Shown here: piece after piece, positions 45,186 to 58,144 of the stretch
Position numbering within the stretch: the stretch's first letter is position 1
How the letters are laid out: every line of letters starts with the position of its first letter
DNA from: Streptococcus oralis
Lineage (GTDB): Bacteria; Bacillota; Bacilli; Lactobacillales; Streptococcaceae
Direction: 5' to 3'
Assembly (NCBI RefSeq): GCF_002386345.1
Contig: NZ_CP023507.1
Location: forward strand, 1,178,001-1,242,000
Length of the DNA stretch: 64,000 bases
Notes under the pieces: generated by a model
What the model was told of the DNA's origin: nothing
Databases searched by the model: none
Seen by the model: only the letters and a program-made list of their open reading frames with translations
Program-made: the position numbers and the translations under genes

Positions 45186-45240
45186 AAAATCTAAAGAAAC
45201 AAAATCCTGATTATCAGAACACTTGCCCCTTTAGATTTTA
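45186..45240 (-). terminator. Probable pgdA terminator with long loop
   Basis: AAAATCTAAAG and CTTTAGATTTT are complementary over 10-11 bp with about 33 nt between, right after the pgdA stop, ending in TTTTCTT. Confidence 0.5.
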
Positions 45241-45244
45241 ACAA

Positions 45245-46636
45245 TTATTGATCACGATCGTAATAGATCTCGTGAGCTTTTAAGCGAGAATTGAGCAATT
45301 CAGGAACGGTCACAAATGTATACCCTTCACCCTTTAAATACTCAATGACACTTGGTAGAGAATTAACTGAAGGACCATGGATATCATGCATGAGAATGAT
45401 AGAACCATTGCGAACCTGACGTTGAATCTCTGTCAAAATGGCTGTCTCATTTTTACTCTTCCAGTCCAAACTATCCACGTCCCACATGATGAAGCTTAAA
45501 TCAAGGCCGTTTCGAATATCATCAGTGATGGCACCATAAGGTGGACGCATCAGTTTAGAGCTTGATCCTAAAACTTGAGTTAACAAATCTTCTGTATCAG
45601 TGATTTGCTTTTTAGCATCTTCGAGCGAAAGTTGTGAAAGAACGGGATGACTCCAGCTGTGGTTTCCTACAACATGACCTTCTGATTTCATTCGTTTTAG
45701 AAGATTTTCATTACCTGCAATGTTTTTACCAAGTACAAAGAAGGTTGCTTTTACACCATATTTAGCTAAAGTATCCAAAGCCTGCGTGGTTGTAGTTGGA
45801 TTTGGACCATCGTCAAAGGTCAAGGCTACAACTTTTTTATTTTTCTTAGCAAAGTATGCTTGGTAAAGTTCAGCATCCTTTTCTAATAGATAAGAGGACT
45901 CCAATACATCAAAGAAACTGGATATGGGCAAAGCAATTTCCTCAACAGTCTCTCCAGCATTAGCAGGATAAAGGATGATTTGACTATCCTTATAATCAAA
46001 GCTCCAAGATGTCAATTCTTGGTCTGTGAAGCTCTTTATAACTTGATCAATTTTTGCCTGGTCAAGTTTCTTATCTTCTAGAGTTGATTTGATTTGACTC
46101 AGTAAGAGTTCCTTAGCCTTACTTGCATCTTTGAAGAGTTTGCTGAGGTCAAAATCTTTCCCATCTTCAGTCAAGAAAATTTTCCCTAAAGAAGTCTTTT
46201 CTTTTTCTTCAACCTTTGATGCAGACAAATCGTAGACTTGCTTACTGATACTACGAGCAACAACTCCCTTTAAGACTGGGTCCAACTGCTCACTATAATA
46301 AAAAACCAAATCCTCTTTATCTTCCAGCTTTTCTTTGATATCCTGGTTGATTTTTTCTCTAACAGACGCAATGACTTCCTCTCCTTGCAGAGGGTAGTAG
46401 GCAATCACCTCAGCTTGACCTTTTCGGAAATGGTCCTTCTGACTACCTGAGTTGAATTGCTGGTCCTTTTCGCTTTTTAGCGCTTCAATTTTTTGTTCGT
46501 AAGATTGCTTTTGTAGTAGCTTATAACCAATAGCACTCCCTAATAGAATCGTAGCAACTCCTAAGATTCCAACAAGGGAAAGCAATAGCCTTCTCGTTTT
46601 ATCGTGAGAAACACGTTTCGCTCTATTTTTTTTCAT
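45245..46636 (-). CDS. pgdA: Peptidoglycan N-acetylglucosamine deacetylase
   Basis: Deacetylates cell-wall GlcNAc and so confers lysozyme resistance. 463 aa, as in pneumococcus. Membrane helix about 16-41, a middle domain, then the NodB domain (about 265-450). Catalytic base and metal ligands are D275-D276 (TFDDGPNP), H326 and H330 (NHSWSHP), and H417 (LMHDIHG). The arginine motif is MRPPYGA. These numbers agree with published SpPgdA. The start lies 6 nt after an extended -10 box. Confidence 0.96.
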   Translation of the reverse strand: MKKNRAKRVSHDKTRRLLLSLVGILGVATILLGSAIGYKLLQKQSYEQKIEALKSEKDQQFNSGSQKDHFRKGQAEVIAYYPLQGEEVIASVREKINQDIKEKLEDKEDLVFYYSEQLDPVLKGVVARSISKQVYDLSASKVEEKEKTSLGKIFLTEDGKDFDLSKLFKDASKAKELLLSQIKSTLEDKKLDQAKIDQVIKSFTDQELTSWSFDYKDSQIILYPANAGETVEEIALPISSFFDVLESSYLLEKDAELYQAYFAKKNKKVVALTFDDGPNPTTTTQALDTLAKYGVKATFFVLGKNIAGNENLLKRMKSEGHVVGNHSWSHPVLSQLSLEDAKKQITDTEDLLTQVLGSSSKLMRPPYGAITDDIRNGLDLSFIMWDVDSLDWKSKNETAILTEIQRQVRNGSIILMHDIHGPSVNSLPSVIEYLKGEGYTFVTVPELLNSRLKAHEIYYDRDQ

Positions 46637-46642
46637 ATTTCC

Positions 46643-46651
46643 ATCATATCA
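46643..46651 (-). promoter_or_regulatory. Extended -10 promoter of pgdA, 6 nt before the ATG
   Basis: Minus strand TGA-TATGAT (TATGAT at 46643-46648), then GGAAAT and ATG at 46636. The GGA triplet is the only Shine-Dalgarno-like sequence. Confidence 0.5.
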
Positions 46652-46705
46652 AATCGAGGCTATTATTTCAATGATAAACAAGAATTCTGATTTCTTTTTA
46701 GAAAA

Positions 46706-46733
46706 ATAAAAAAGCTTAGAAATATCTAAGCTT
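46706..46733 (-). terminator. ezrA terminator
   Basis: AAGCTTAGA and TCTAAGCTT pair around a 4-nt loop with T6 on the minus strand, directly after the ezrA stop. Confidence 0.9.
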
Positions 46734-46738
46734 CTCGT

Positions 46739-48466
46739 TTAGAAACGAATCGTTTCACGTGTTTTCTCATATGAAGTTACAAAACGGTTTGTGACTCCTG
46801 GTTCAGCAACTTCCAAGGCTTGTGAAATTTTTTCAAATGACGCCTGGTAGTCAAACTCTTTTTCAAAAATTTCAAGCGCTTCGTTGAAGGCCTCTTGGAT
46901 ACGCTCATCAAATGAACGGTAACGGTTTGAGTATTGGAGTAGTTGTTCAGTCAAGGTTGCATATTGAACGATATCATAGGTTTCTGTTTCAAGTGCTTCC
47001 ATATCATTTGTTGCGACTTCAAGAATTCGTTTAACCGATTCAATATTCACTTGTGGTTGTTCTAACTCTGCCATCAAATCTTCTGTGTTATGACTTGCAG
47101 TAAAGAAAAGTTTCAAGAAACTTTGAGGAATACCTGGCAAGTTTCTCTTCTCCATGTAACGTTTGATAGTATGCAAACGGTTCACATAGACATTTGCTTT
47201 TTGGCGAGCATTGAGGTCGTCTTTTTCAATTTGCGCAAGTCGTTCGCTAACAGAGATTTGCTCATCCTCTATATCCTTGAGGTTGCTTTGAAGCATTTCC
47301 AACTGTTCTTCAAGAACAGAGAAGGCTTGAGTTGGCTCGCCTTGGTCTTCTGTTACCTCTAAGATAGCTGTATCAAGTGCAGCCAATTCTGCTTGAAGAC
47401 GACGAACATGATTGCCATCACTTTCAGGAAGAAGGTAGGTTTTAGTCAAGCGTTCAAGGTCCTGAACAAGCACCTGATTATTTTCTTTCAAGTGGTTGAG
47501 ATAAGTTGGTAATGTAGCAAGAAGACTTTCAACCACTTTTTGAGCTGCAATTTCACGAGTGAAGATATCATAAAGTGCGTTGATTTCTTCTTGGATGCGA
47601 TTATTTTCATACTCTGCATTGTCCAATTCCAACTGACGAATATTTTCTTGATTATTTTTCAGAGATTCATGCAAAAGTTGGAAACGAGACTCGATATCTG
47701 TTTCTGTAAAGTGGTAGTTGGCATCCAACAGCTTGCGATAGCCTTCTTCCAAATCTGCCAATTGGTCTGGCAATTCCTTTGTCAAGGTTTCAACAAGAGC
47801 TGGAATTCGCTCAACGATGTGTGTCAAAGCAAGAATATGATTTTCAGTTGAATCAAGAATTGCTGCAGCTTCAACCGGGTCACCTGATGAATTTAGGGTA
47901 ACAAATTGAGAGAATTCAGATTGGATGTTTTCCAATTGCTTCTCAATCTCAGGAAGGGCCTTACCATACTTCTCTGAATCTTCTGCAACGGTATGTTGAA
48001 GGGATTCAAACAAGTCCAAGGCATGAAGGACACGGCCACTATTCTTAGATTCTTGCTTTTCAAGTTCTGAGAGAGCATTGCGAATAGCAGCAATGTCTTC
48101 TTCAATCAAGCCGATTTGGCTCTCAATCTGATCAATCTTGTGTGTTGCCTTAAAGAAACGGAAAGAATTATTGTAGCTTTCAGCTTCAAAGAGGTGATTT
48201 TCGATATCAGCAAATGAGTTCAGAGATAAATCAACCCATTTTTGATTCCATTCACGGAAGGTCACCTGACTTTGACCAATCAAGTGCATGTTTTTAACGG
48301 CCTCAACCTCATCATTTACAGGAAGGTTGTAGAGTTCTTCTTTTCTTTCTTCAAGGGCCGTTAATCTGCTTACATTACGCTTACGTAAAAAGATAGCTGT
48401 TACATAAGCTAAGATCAGAATGACTGCAATTGCAACCATTAGATAAATTAGTTGTCCATTAGACAT
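46739..48466 (-). CDS. ezrA: Septation ring regulator EzrA
   Basis: Membrane-anchored modulator of FtsZ ring assembly. 575 aa with one N-terminal helix (about 5-26, LMVAIAVILILAYVTAIFL) and then spectrin-like coiled coils up to the C-terminus, as in the family. In ovococci it links septal and peripheral wall synthesis. Monocistronic, with AAGGAG before the start. Confidence 0.95.
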   Translation of the reverse strand: MSNGQLIYLMVAIAVILILAYVTAIFLRKRNVSRLTALEERKEELYNLPVNDEVEAVKNMHLIGQSQVTFREWNQKWVDLSLNSFADIENHLFEAESYNNSFRFFKATHKIDQIESQIGLIEEDIAAIRNALSELEKQESKNSGRVLHALDLFESLQHTVAEDSEKYGKALPEIEKQLENIQSEFSQFVTLNSSGDPVEAAAILDSTENHILALTHIVERIPALVETLTKELPDQLADLEEGYRKLLDANYHFTETDIESRFQLLHESLKNNQENIRQLELDNAEYENNRIQEEINALYDIFTREIAAQKVVESLLATLPTYLNHLKENNQVLVQDLERLTKTYLLPESDGNHVRRLQAELAALDTAILEVTEDQGEPTQAFSVLEEQLEMLQSNLKDIEDEQISVSERLAQIEKDDLNARQKANVYVNRLHTIKRYMEKRNLPGIPQSFLKLFFTASHNTEDLMAELEQPQVNIESVKRILEVATNDMEALETETYDIVQYATLTEQLLQYSNRYRSFDERIQEAFNEALEIFEKEFDYQASFEKISQALEVAEPGVTNRFVTSYEKTRETIRF

Positions 48467-48546
48467 ATCAAACTCCTTTTATACTAGAAACAATCGTAAT
48501 GATTATATCATATTTTTTAAACCAAGGGAACTATTTCCCACATTTT

Positions 48547-51070
<2,524 letters not shown>

Positions 51071-51077
51071 ACCCTTC

Positions 51078-51086
51078 ATTATACCA
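51078..51086 (-). promoter_or_regulatory. Extended -10 promoter of HAD-gyrB, 7 nt before the ATG
   Basis: Minus strand TGG-TATAAT (TATAAT at 51078-51083), then GAAGGGT and ATG at 51070. AAGGG is too close to the ATG to work as a normal Shine-Dalgarno. Confidence 0.6.
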
Positions 51087-51210
51087 TTTTTTTATGAAAA
51101 AAGCGATGATTTCCTAGATTTTTCGGCTCTATAATTTCTATAGAGAGTAAAACACTATTGCATCGATGGAGCCTTTTTGTGAAGAATAGCTCCTCTATGA
51201 ATAATAAAGC

Positions 51211-51386
51211 AAAATCTTTCCTATCTCAAATGTACAAATTAAAAAATAGAAACTACTAACAACCGCGTCATTATTCGCAAACGAAACGCTTTTGGATTTC
51301 CAAACTTTAAAAATAGAACCCTCATTGCTTTGAATACCACAATAGAGTGCAGAAAAAGATTATTCCAATATGGAATCTCTTGTTAA
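51211..51386 (+). pseudogene. Remnant of an ISL3-family (IS1167-like) transposase C-terminus
   Basis: In one plus-strand frame the sequence reads KIETTNNRVIIRKRNAFGFP, then NFKNRTLIALNTT, to a stop at 51386. This matches the conserved C-terminal block of ISL3-type transposases (ATNN-IK-IKRNAFGFRNF--FKKRI-IALN). An in-frame stop at 51240-51242 and the absence of everything upstream show it is dead. It lies between HAD-gyrB and gtfR and fills part of an otherwise gene-free 460-bp gap. Confidence 0.7.
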
Positions 51387-51448
51387 TTCATTACAGTTTC
51401 CAATGATTCCATCTTTCTTTTCAATTGTAATTTATTCTCCAAACAAGC

Positions 51449-51486
51449 AAAAAACGATAACGTCCTTTTAAGGTGTTATCGTTTTT
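51449..51486 (-). terminator. gtfR terminator
   Basis: AAAAACGATAAC and GTTATCGTTTTT pair around a 13-nt loop, followed by T-runs on the minus strand, about 45 bp after the gtfR stop. Confidence 0.9.
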
Positions 51487-51530
51487 GTATATCATCAGAT
51501 AAAGTTTGATTTTTATTGAGCTAAATTCGA

Positions 51531-54500
51531 TTAGTTTCTTCCGAAGTTTTGACCTCTACCATCGCGGTCAAAATACATCCAACTTCCATCTTCAAGTTGA
51601 ATCCATTTGCTTCGAGCCATATCTCCTGAATTGACATCGAAATATCGACTAACCCCATTCACATCAACAACTTTTCCTTTGACTTGCTTGCCGTCTTGCG
51701 TGAAATAGAGAGTCTGTTGACCAACCTGCTGCAAGCCTGTCACTGCTTTTCCAGCTTGGTCAAAATAGTACCACTCATTTTGGGAACCTTCGACAAACTT
51801 GTTGGTTGCCATCTCTCCTGAGTTAGCATCAAAGTAACGGATACTCTTATCTGAAAGTGTCACGATTTTACCCTTGACTTGCTTGCCATCTTGGTCAAAG
51901 TAAAGTGTTTGTTTGCCAATCTTTTGAAGGCCTGTCACTGCTTTTCCAGTTTGGTCAAAGTAATACCATTCGTTCTTGGCACCTTCTGCAAACTTGCCAA
52001 CTGCCATTTCTCCTGAGTTAGCATCAAAGTAACGGATGGATTTATCAGCTAAAGTTACTACTTTCCCCTTGACTTGCTTGCCATCTTGGTCAAAGTAAAG
52101 TGTTTGTTTGCCAATCTTTTGAAGACCTGTCACTGCTTTTCCAGTTTGGTCAAAGTAATACCATTCGTTCTTGGCACCTTCTGCAAACTTGCCGACTGCC
52201 ATTTCTCCTGAGTTAGCATCAAAATAACGGATACTCTTATCTGAAAGTGTCACGATTTTACCCTTGACTTGCTTGCCATCTTGGTCAAAGTAAAGTGTTT
52301 GTTGACCAATCTTTTGAAGACCTGTCACAGCAACTCCATCTGCTCCAAAATAGTACCAATCACTTGGGTTATCACCCTGAGCAAAACGATTGATAACAGC
52401 ATTTCCTGAATCCTTGTCAAAGTAACGAAGTTTGCCATCCTTAGCACTCACAATCTTGCCCTTAACCTGATAGCCGTTTTCATCAAAGAATTGCTGTCCA
52501 TCTCCTATCTTGACAAGACCTCGAGCCATAACGCCCTTGGCATCAAAGTAACGCCAGTTTTCACCATCAGTAGTGTAGTAACGGTTGAGAACTTGGGCAC
52601 CAGTTTGATCATAGTAGTACTGATTACCATTTTCATCTTCACGGATAGAATCACGAAGTTGAATACCATTCTTCAAGAAATAAACGTGCTTGCCATCAAT
52701 TTCATGAGCACCTGTTACAAGATAACCTCGTTTATCGAAGTAATACCAATTTCCATTTTCATCTTGGATAAAGGAATTTTTAGCTTGATAACCACTAGTT
52801 GAATAGAACTTAGTACCATTGGCATCACTAACAAATCCTGTGTAAGCATTCTTATTAACTAATTGCTTAGGCAATACGATCTCGCCATTTTTGTTAGTGA
52901 GGTAGTCGTTGCTAGCCCAGTCTTTAAGAACATAGTAAGCACCACGACCTAAGATATTGGTACCATTGAAGTACTTAGCCGACCACTTGGTAATCTTCTC
53001 ATCTGTTGTCATTTTTTGACCATTGGAAATCTGTACTCGTTCAAAGATTTCTGGATATTTAGCTTTAAGCTCATCCAAGAAGGCTCCACCGTACTTACCT
53101 TGGAAATCAGTCCCATTGGTCTTACTATTAGCTACATAGAGTTTTTCCTTAATTTCTGCGCCTTCACGGTAGGTTCCATAGTTGTTGACACGTGTTGCTG
53201 TTACTACTTCCTTACCTGGTAGGTTATAGATTTGATCTGGTACCCAGTCCGCGATGGCTTGGATATTGACACTGTGAAGCGCACGGAGAGCATTGAGCAA
53301 ATCTTTTAAAGAACCATATTTATTGTTCTTACTCATGGCCATATCGTAGCGGTCTTCAAAGGCATAACCATTCTGAATGATAGAATCTAAGAAAGTACCG
53401 TCTTGGCTAGATACATACTGAGGTGGTAGCTCAAATGAAGTTACTCCCCATTCCTTGAAGAGGTTGACATTTTTAGCAATGACTTTATTGGTATATTGGT
53501 CATCGCGTGTTGCAAAGTCCTGGAAGTTAGAAAATCCTTCGTAAATCAACTGAGAATCAAGGGCTGCGCTAGATTCGTAAACCTGACCACTGGCATTTTT
53601 CTTCTTGCTTGCTGTTGTACGAGCATCCTGATCTGCCTTAGCGCCAACTGGTACCCAAACAGCCAGATATCCAGAAACCTGTACATTGCTGTAGCCTGCA
53701 ATATCATTCATATCAAAGGTTAAAATACCATTAGCATCTGTCTTCTTCCAGAGCGATTGCGGCACTTCTTCGTCAGTTAGATAGCGGGAAATACCATCTT
53801 TGGTCGTCAAAAGCACAGGGCGATAGTATTGATTCTTATGGGCTGCTCCCATATTGACTTGCAGTTTATCCCACGCATTTAACTTGAGGTTAGGGTTGTT
53901 TGAAGCAATAACAGCCATCCCTTGAGTACGAGTTTCTGCTGTTCCTTCATCTGTTGCTTCATTAGCACCCGTACCGTAGCGCACAGAAGTCAAAATACCA
54001 TTGTAAGACCATTTATCAGCCTCACGAGGTACACCCATATAAGTGACTTTCATGTCTTGTCCACCTGCTACATACTTAATACGAGCACGCAACAAGGCAT
54101 CGATAGCGTCGTGGTAAGGAGATTTTTTCTCCATGTATTGACCATCATCGGTATAGAGATCACCATAGTAGACCCGAGTGATAGAGTCTTTATTGGAGAG
54201 CATGAGAGCATGAGCAGTTGGGATGTTGAACTGCGTATATTTCTTGTCCGCCTTGCGCATATCTTCGTTGTAGATCTTGAAGGCTTGCTTGAGTTCATCC
54301 ATGGTAAAGGTCAAACCATCCGTATTTGGATTGATATTTTCTCGAATGATGTCGGCAATAACAGTTTGTACTTCACTATCATGAGCCCGAACAAAGATAT
54401 AGTTAGCCATTCGTTCGCCATTTTTCTTTTCAGAAGAACGGTCATTTAGACTATTTGTAATCGTTGGCTCTACTCCGCTACGGATAGATAGATTACGCAT

Positions 54501-56258
54501 GAATGAATAAAGCAAGGACAAGCGTAGCTTGTTGTCAATTGCTAGTTGAGCACCCTTAGTATCTTTGTTGTAGTCAGGATCGTTATCAGACCAAGCTTCC
54601 AAGATAGACAAATGCTTAATAGCTTCTTCTTCACTTTCTCCAACCTTGTAGCGAGACTTGAAGTAGTCAGATGCGATTTGGAGCAAGTCTGCGTTGACAT
54701 TGTCCACCGCATCGACACGAACTCCATCAAAATTAGCAGTCGGATCATTGGCTACGATGCTTCCAAAGTTCATCATAAAATGCAACCAGTTGAGTTGTTC
54801 GGCCTGAACAGCTGGATTAGAATTGTCAAAGTCGCTAGAGAGCAAGAACTCATAACCACCGTTTGACTTGTCAATGAAGTACTTAGGTGTACCTGTTTGA
54901 CTAGTAGGGGTACGGTTAAGCAGACGGAACTTAGAGTCAGCATGAGAGCTCTTCTCATTATTAGTATAAAGCAAAGCTCCACCCTGCAAGTGGTCCTTTT
55001 TAGTACCAGTTGTTTCAGACTCTGACTTGATATTCCAGTTTGGCTGGGTTTTGACAAAGGCACCCATCAGCGTTCTCAACCATTTGGTATCGCCTTCTTT
55101 ACCAATTTTTTCCTCAATTTTGCGCTGAACCTGCTGAGAAGCTCCTGTCAGGAGAGCTTGTTCAACTTTGTTTTCAAAAGCACCTGCTCCCAGACCTTGC
55201 TGGTTCATATAGTTGAGGTAATTAATCTGAGTACGTTTATCAGGCCACCAAGCCATCAAAAGAGGACGTAAGTCTGTTTCTGTCGAAGCCGTCCATGTTT
55301 TTCCATCTTTTAAGATGAACTTTGGACGATACCAGCTATCTGCTGTCAAATAACCGTCTACAGTTTCAATATCCTTGTCAGTCGTACCATAGAAAGCATT
55401 CTTTTGGGAGAATTCATTATTGAGACTGCTGGTTCCTTGTTGGAACTGATATTCATTTGAATCAACTAAGGCACCAGTTTCTGCATCAAAATAAAGTATT
55501 CTACCATTAAGTTCAACTGCAAAGTTCTTTTTAACTGTACCATCGTCCTGAACATAGTAATTTTTACCATCAATGGTCTTAATATGAGATAGGACATCAT
55601 CATCATGGTCAGCATTTACAGGTGCAGGTTGAGCCTGATCTGCCACCATTCTTTCAGCTACTGCTCCTTGTTTTTGAGCAGGTTCGGGCAAGCGATCTTT
55701 CTTTGCAACCTTTGGATTTGCAACAATCTTGTCTTCAACAGCCGATTTTTCTCGTTTGTCGCCTTCTTGGTCTTGGGCAGTTGTTGGCCCTGCTTGTTTA
55801 TTCTGCTCTGCTACTTCTGTTTTAGGAGTTTCTGTGATTGCATTAGCAGCTTTAACTTCTTCTGCAACAGCAGCCTTTTCTGTAGATGCTTCTTTCGTAT
55901 CTGCTGGTTTAGCAGGCTCTTGAGCATTGGTTTGAACTGTTGCTTCCGTATTTTCTGCTGGTTTAGCAGGTTTTTCACTAGCAGCAACATCGCCTGTCAC
56001 CTTGTCTGCAGGGGTTGCTTTTTCTGCTTCTTTCTCAGAAGCTACGTTAGCTTGGGCTGGAGTTTGCTGACCCGGACCACTAGTCTGAGCTGTAGCAGGT
56101 TCTTGAACCACAACCTGCTTTACATCATCCGCATGGACAACGCCTGGTTCTAGACCAAGTACCTTTGGTGCTACAATAAGGGCCAAGGTAGTCAAAGCAA
56201 TGGCTACCCAGTTTTTCTTAACTTTATGCATCTTATAATGAATCTTTTTCTCCATCAT
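51531..56258 (-). CDS. gtfR: Glucosyltransferase (glucansucrase, GH70)
   Basis: Secreted enzyme that polymerises glucose from sucrose into alpha-glucan for biofilm. 1575 aa, the length I recall for S. oralis GtfR. KxYKxGKxW-like signal peptide ([11 protein letters not shown], to about 43), an Ala/Lys/Glu/Thr-rich variable region (44-215), and the GH70 core. Nucleophile D516 ([11 protein letters not shown]), acid/base E554 (LEAWSDND), and transition-state Asp D627 (RAHDSEVQ). C-terminal cell-wall/glucan-binding YYFD repeats (about 1180-1575). AGGAGG precedes two adjacent ATGs; the second (56255) has the better spacing. Rgg lies 86 bp upstream. Confidence 0.95.
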   Translation of the reverse strand: MMEKKIHYKMHKVKKNWVAIALTTLALIVAPKVLGLEPGVVHADDVKQVVVQEPATAQTSGPGQQTPAQANVASEKEAEKATPADKVTGDVAASEKPAKPAENTEATVQTNAQEPAKPADTKEASTEKAAVAEEVKAANAITETPKTEVAEQNKQAGPTTAQDQEGDKREKSAVEDKIVANPKVAKKDRLPEPAQKQGAVAERMVADQAQPAPVNADHDDDVLSHIKTIDGKNYYVQDDGTVKKNFAVELNGRILYFDAETGALVDSNEYQFQQGTSSLNNEFSQKNAFYGTTDKDIETVDGYLTADSWYRPKFILKDGKTWTASTETDLRPLLMAWWPDKRTQINYLNYMNQQGLGAGAFENKVEQALLTGASQQVQRKIEEKIGKEGDTKWLRTLMGAFVKTQPNWNIKSESETTGTKKDHLQGGALLYTNNEKSSHADSKFRLLNRTPTSQTGTPKYFIDKSNGGYEFLLSSDFDNSNPAVQAEQLNWLHFMMNFGSIVANDPTANFDGVRVDAVDNVNADLLQIASDYFKSRYKVGESEEEAIKHLSILEAWSDNDPDYNKDTKGAQLAIDNKLRLSLLYSFMRNLSIRSGVEPTITNSLNDRSSEKKNGERMANYIFVRAHDSEVQTVIADIIRENINPNTDGLTFTMDELKQAFKIYNEDMRKADKKYTQFNIPTAHALMLSNKDSITRVYYGDLYTDDGQYMEKKSPYHDAIDALLRARIKYVAGGQDMKVTYMGVPREADKWSYNGILTSVRYGTGANEATDEGTAETRTQGMAVIASNNPNLKLNAWDKLQVNMGAAHKNQYYRPVLLTTKDGISRYLTDEEVPQSLWKKTDANGILTFDMNDIAGYSNVQVSGYLAVWVPVGAKADQDARTTASKKKNASGQVYESSAALDSQLIYEGFSNFQDFATRDDQYTNKVIAKNVNLFKEWGVTSFELPPQYVSSQDGTFLDSIIQNGYAFEDRYDMAMSKNNKYGSLKDLLNALRALHSVNIQAIADWVPDQIYNLPGKEVVTATRVNNYGTYREGAEIKEKLYVANSKTNGTDFQGKYGGAFLDELKAKYPEIFERVQISNGQKMTTDEKITKWSAKYFNGTNILGRGAYYVLKDWASNDYLTNKNGEIVLPKQLVNKNAYTGFVSDANGTKFYSTSGYQAKNSFIQDENGNWYYFDKRGYLVTGAHEIDGKHVYFLKNGIQLRDSIREDENGNQYYYDQTGAQVLNRYYTTDGENWRYFDAKGVMARGLVKIGDGQQFFDENGYQVKGKIVSAKDGKLRYFDKDSGNAVINRFAQGDNPSDWYYFGADGVAVTGLQKIGQQTLYFDQDGKQVKGKIVTLSDKSIRYFDANSGEMAVGKFAEGAKNEWYYFDQTGKAVTGLQKIGKQTLYFDQDGKQVKGKVVTLADKSIRYFDANSGEMAVGKFAEGAKNEWYYFDQTGKAVTGLQKIGKQTLYFDQDGKQVKGKIVTLSDKSIRYFDANSGEMATNKFVEGSQNEWYYFDQAGKAVTGLQQVGQQTLYFTQDGKQVKGKVVDVNGVSRYFDVNSGDMARSKWIQLEDGSWMYFDRDGRGQNFGRN
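51738..52322 (-). repeat. Three 195-bp tandem repeats in gtfR
   Basis: Residues 1313-1377, 1378-1442 and 1443-1507 are near-identical 65-residue units starting GLQKIG(K/Q)QTLYFDQDG and containing [10 protein letters not shown] and [13 protein letters not shown] fourth diverged unit ends the protein. High DNA identity between units means copy number could change by recombination or be miscounted in short-read assemblies. Confidence 0.9.
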
Positions 56259-56344
56259 AAAACCTCCTTCTGAATTTAGTATAAAGTTATGCCCTTATTC
56301 TAGTATATTTTTCAAAATGATCTTTTTTTGTTGCACATCTACAA

Positions 56345-57208
56345 CTATGAAAGGCAAATTCTTTCAAACTGTTCTTTAAGCTTTTGGGCAACACCAAAGG
56401 AATCTAAAAATTCAAAAAAAGATAGGCATTGCTCGATATCACTGAGAGCATTAGTATTCCCGACCTTATAGGCATACAGAGCCCTATGATACTTAATCAG
56501 CGTTCGATCATATAGATCTGTTTCAGGGATTTTAGAGTGGTCGAGATAATTGAGAAACCTCATAGCAACTAGCAGATGGTTTCCTTCTATACAGACGCTA
56601 ATGACATTAAGTAGCATCTTGATAATACGGCGGCGATTTTCAGGTAGGTTGTTATAAAACTGGGTACGATTGATCATCTCACTAGCGAAGGTTTCCAACG
56701 TTTCCAAGGTCATCAAATCAACACTGTTTGTAAAAAGCCAGAGTTCATAACGTCCCCACTCCTCAACAGAAAAGAGATGATCCGTCAGGAATTCTATATC
56801 CTTCTTGCTAATCTGAAAATCTGAGCAACAGGAAGACAGAAGAGCTCTGACAATGATCGTATTGAGTTTATAGTTTTTCTTCTCAGGAAACTGTTCGGTC
56901 AAAGCTTCTGAGCTTGACAAAATATTTTGGAGCTTGACAACATTGTTTTCCTGATATGCATCAGCTACTTTTTTTGAAAACAGCACATCATCTGAATCAA
57001 TGTAATTATGGTAAACATACTGAAACTCCTCTAGGGAAACGGCCATATTTTTTAAACAGCAATAAAAAGAATCAAGTGTGATCCCATTAACTCCCCGTTC
57101 AAAACGGGATAGCTGAGCTACGGAAATATCACCAGCAGCTACCTCTTTCAGGGACATTTTTTTTGATTCTCTAATGACTTTGAATATTTTTCCAAATGCT
57201 TTCAACAT
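56345..57208 (-). CDS. rgg: Rgg-family transcriptional regulator of gtfR
   Basis: 287 aa. N-terminal XRE-type HTH (MSLKEVAAGDISVAQLSRFE, about 18-37) and a C-terminal helical-repeat domain as in Rgg/RNPP regulators. The ATG at 57208 follows GGGGAG; the upstream TTG extension is not needed. Its position just ahead of gtfR matches S. gordonii rgg-gtfG, where Rgg activates the glucosyltransferase gene. No short hydrophobic pheromone gene is recognised beside it. Confidence 0.92.
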   Translation of the reverse strand: MLKAFGKIFKVIRESKKMSLKEVAAGDISVAQLSRFERGVNGITLDSFYCCLKNMAVSLEEFQYVYHNYIDSDDVLFSKKVADAYQENNVVKLQNILSSSEALTEQFPEKKNYKLNTIIVRALLSSCCSDFQISKKDIEFLTDHLFSVEEWGRYELWLFTNSVDLMTLETLETFASEMINRTQFYNNLPENRRRIIKMLLNVISVCIEGNHLLVAMRFLNYLDHSKIPETDLYDRTLIKYHRALYAYKVGNTNALSDIEQCLSFFEFLDSFGVAQKLKEQFERICLS

Positions 57209-57248
57209 ATCACTCCCCCAGTTTCGTATATGCAAAAAATTCTTACTA

Positions 57249-57276
57249 ATTTTAATATACTAGTAACATGTTTCAA
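57249..57276 (-). promoter_or_regulatory. Probable rgg promoter
   Basis: Minus strand: -35 TTGAAA (57271-57276), 16-bp spacer, -10 TAAAAT (57249-57254). The rest of the 370-bp gap up to 57558 is AT-rich and holds only very short unsupported reading frames. Confidence 0.5.
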
Positions 57277-57558
57277 TTATATTACAGAGAAAGTACTTTA
57301 TATTTCAAATTAATACAAGCAGATTAATTCGCATGATAAGACCGTTTAATATAGCATTTATTGAATATTATATCTTTTCATGAATCTATTGATTTCAGTA
57401 GAAATCTGAACTATTCTATCTAACAACTTGAAAACACTAACATTTCTAGAGATAGATTCCTTCTTATGTTAAACGAATCTTGATTGATTTATAAAAGTTT
57501 GATATAAAATCGCAAGACAATCATATGAAACATTTTTTAGACATGGAGTAAATTAAAA

Positions 57559-57579
57559 AACGAGAGCCGAACTCTCGTC
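57559..57579 (-). terminator. Terminator of the DJ-1/PfpI gene
   Basis: CGAGAG and CTCTCG pair around CCGAA with T6 on the minus strand, immediately after the stop codon. Confidence 0.88.
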
Positions 57580-58134
57580 TTACTGTTGATTTCCAAAGAC
57601 ATCTCGATAGAGCATGCCGTCTCGTAAACTTTCAGCATCTCCTCCTAATTGCTCTACCAATTCATAGGCAAAGGCAAGTGCGGTTGACGGTCCTCGGCTA
57701 GTTGTTAGATTGCCATCCACAACTACTGTTTGCTTTTGATAAATTCCGTCAGTAATTTGCTCCTGAACTCCGTCATAACAAGTAAAGTGCTTGTCTTTCA
57801 GGACACCTGCTTGATGAAGAGCGATTGGGGCTGCACAGATGGCAGCAATTTTCTTTCCTGCTTGGTTAAAGGCTTTAATCTGTGAAATGAGCGCTTGATT
57901 ATCTCGTAGGTGAGCTGAGCCTGGCATACCACCTGGAAGAACTACCAAGTCATAGTCGGACAAATCACCATCAAAGATACGGTCAGCTTTTACCTGAATG
58001 TCATGTGACCCTGTCACCTGCTCTTCAAATCCTACCATATCACAAGAAATGTTTGCTCGACGCAAGACATCGACTACTGTCAAGGCTTCAATTTCTTCAA
58101 AACCCTGGGCTAAAATAACTGCTACTGTTGCCAT
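57580..58134 (-). CDS. DJ-1/PfpI family protein
   Basis: 184 aa. Nucleophilic cysteine C100 in AAICAAPIAL, and the nearby Glu in QGFEEIEALT, the DJ-1 arrangement. LPGGMPGSAHLRD is the conserved loop. Relatives act as deglycases, chaperones or thiamine-related enzymes (ThiJ label); the activity here is not predictable. It lies 10 bp after rodA and has AAGGAGG before the start. Confidence 0.9.
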   Translation of the reverse strand: MATVAVILAQGFEEIEALTVVDVLRRANISCDMVGFEEQVTGSHDIQVKADRIFDGDLSDYDLVVLPGGMPGSAHLRDNQALISQIKAFNQAGKKIAAICAAPIALHQAGVLKDKHFTCYDGVQEQITDGIYQKQTVVVDGNLTTSRGPSTALAFAYELVEQLGGDAESLRDGMLYRDVFGNQQ

Positions 58135-58144
58135 AGTGGCCTCC

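Noticed and set aside
57333..57383. 16-codon ORF MIRPFNIAFIEYYIFS upstream of rgg as a possible SHP pheromone
   Set aside because: No ribosome-binding site or promoter, not the typical basic-hydrophobic SHP sequence, and Rgg proteins beside gtf genes are not known to need an SHP.
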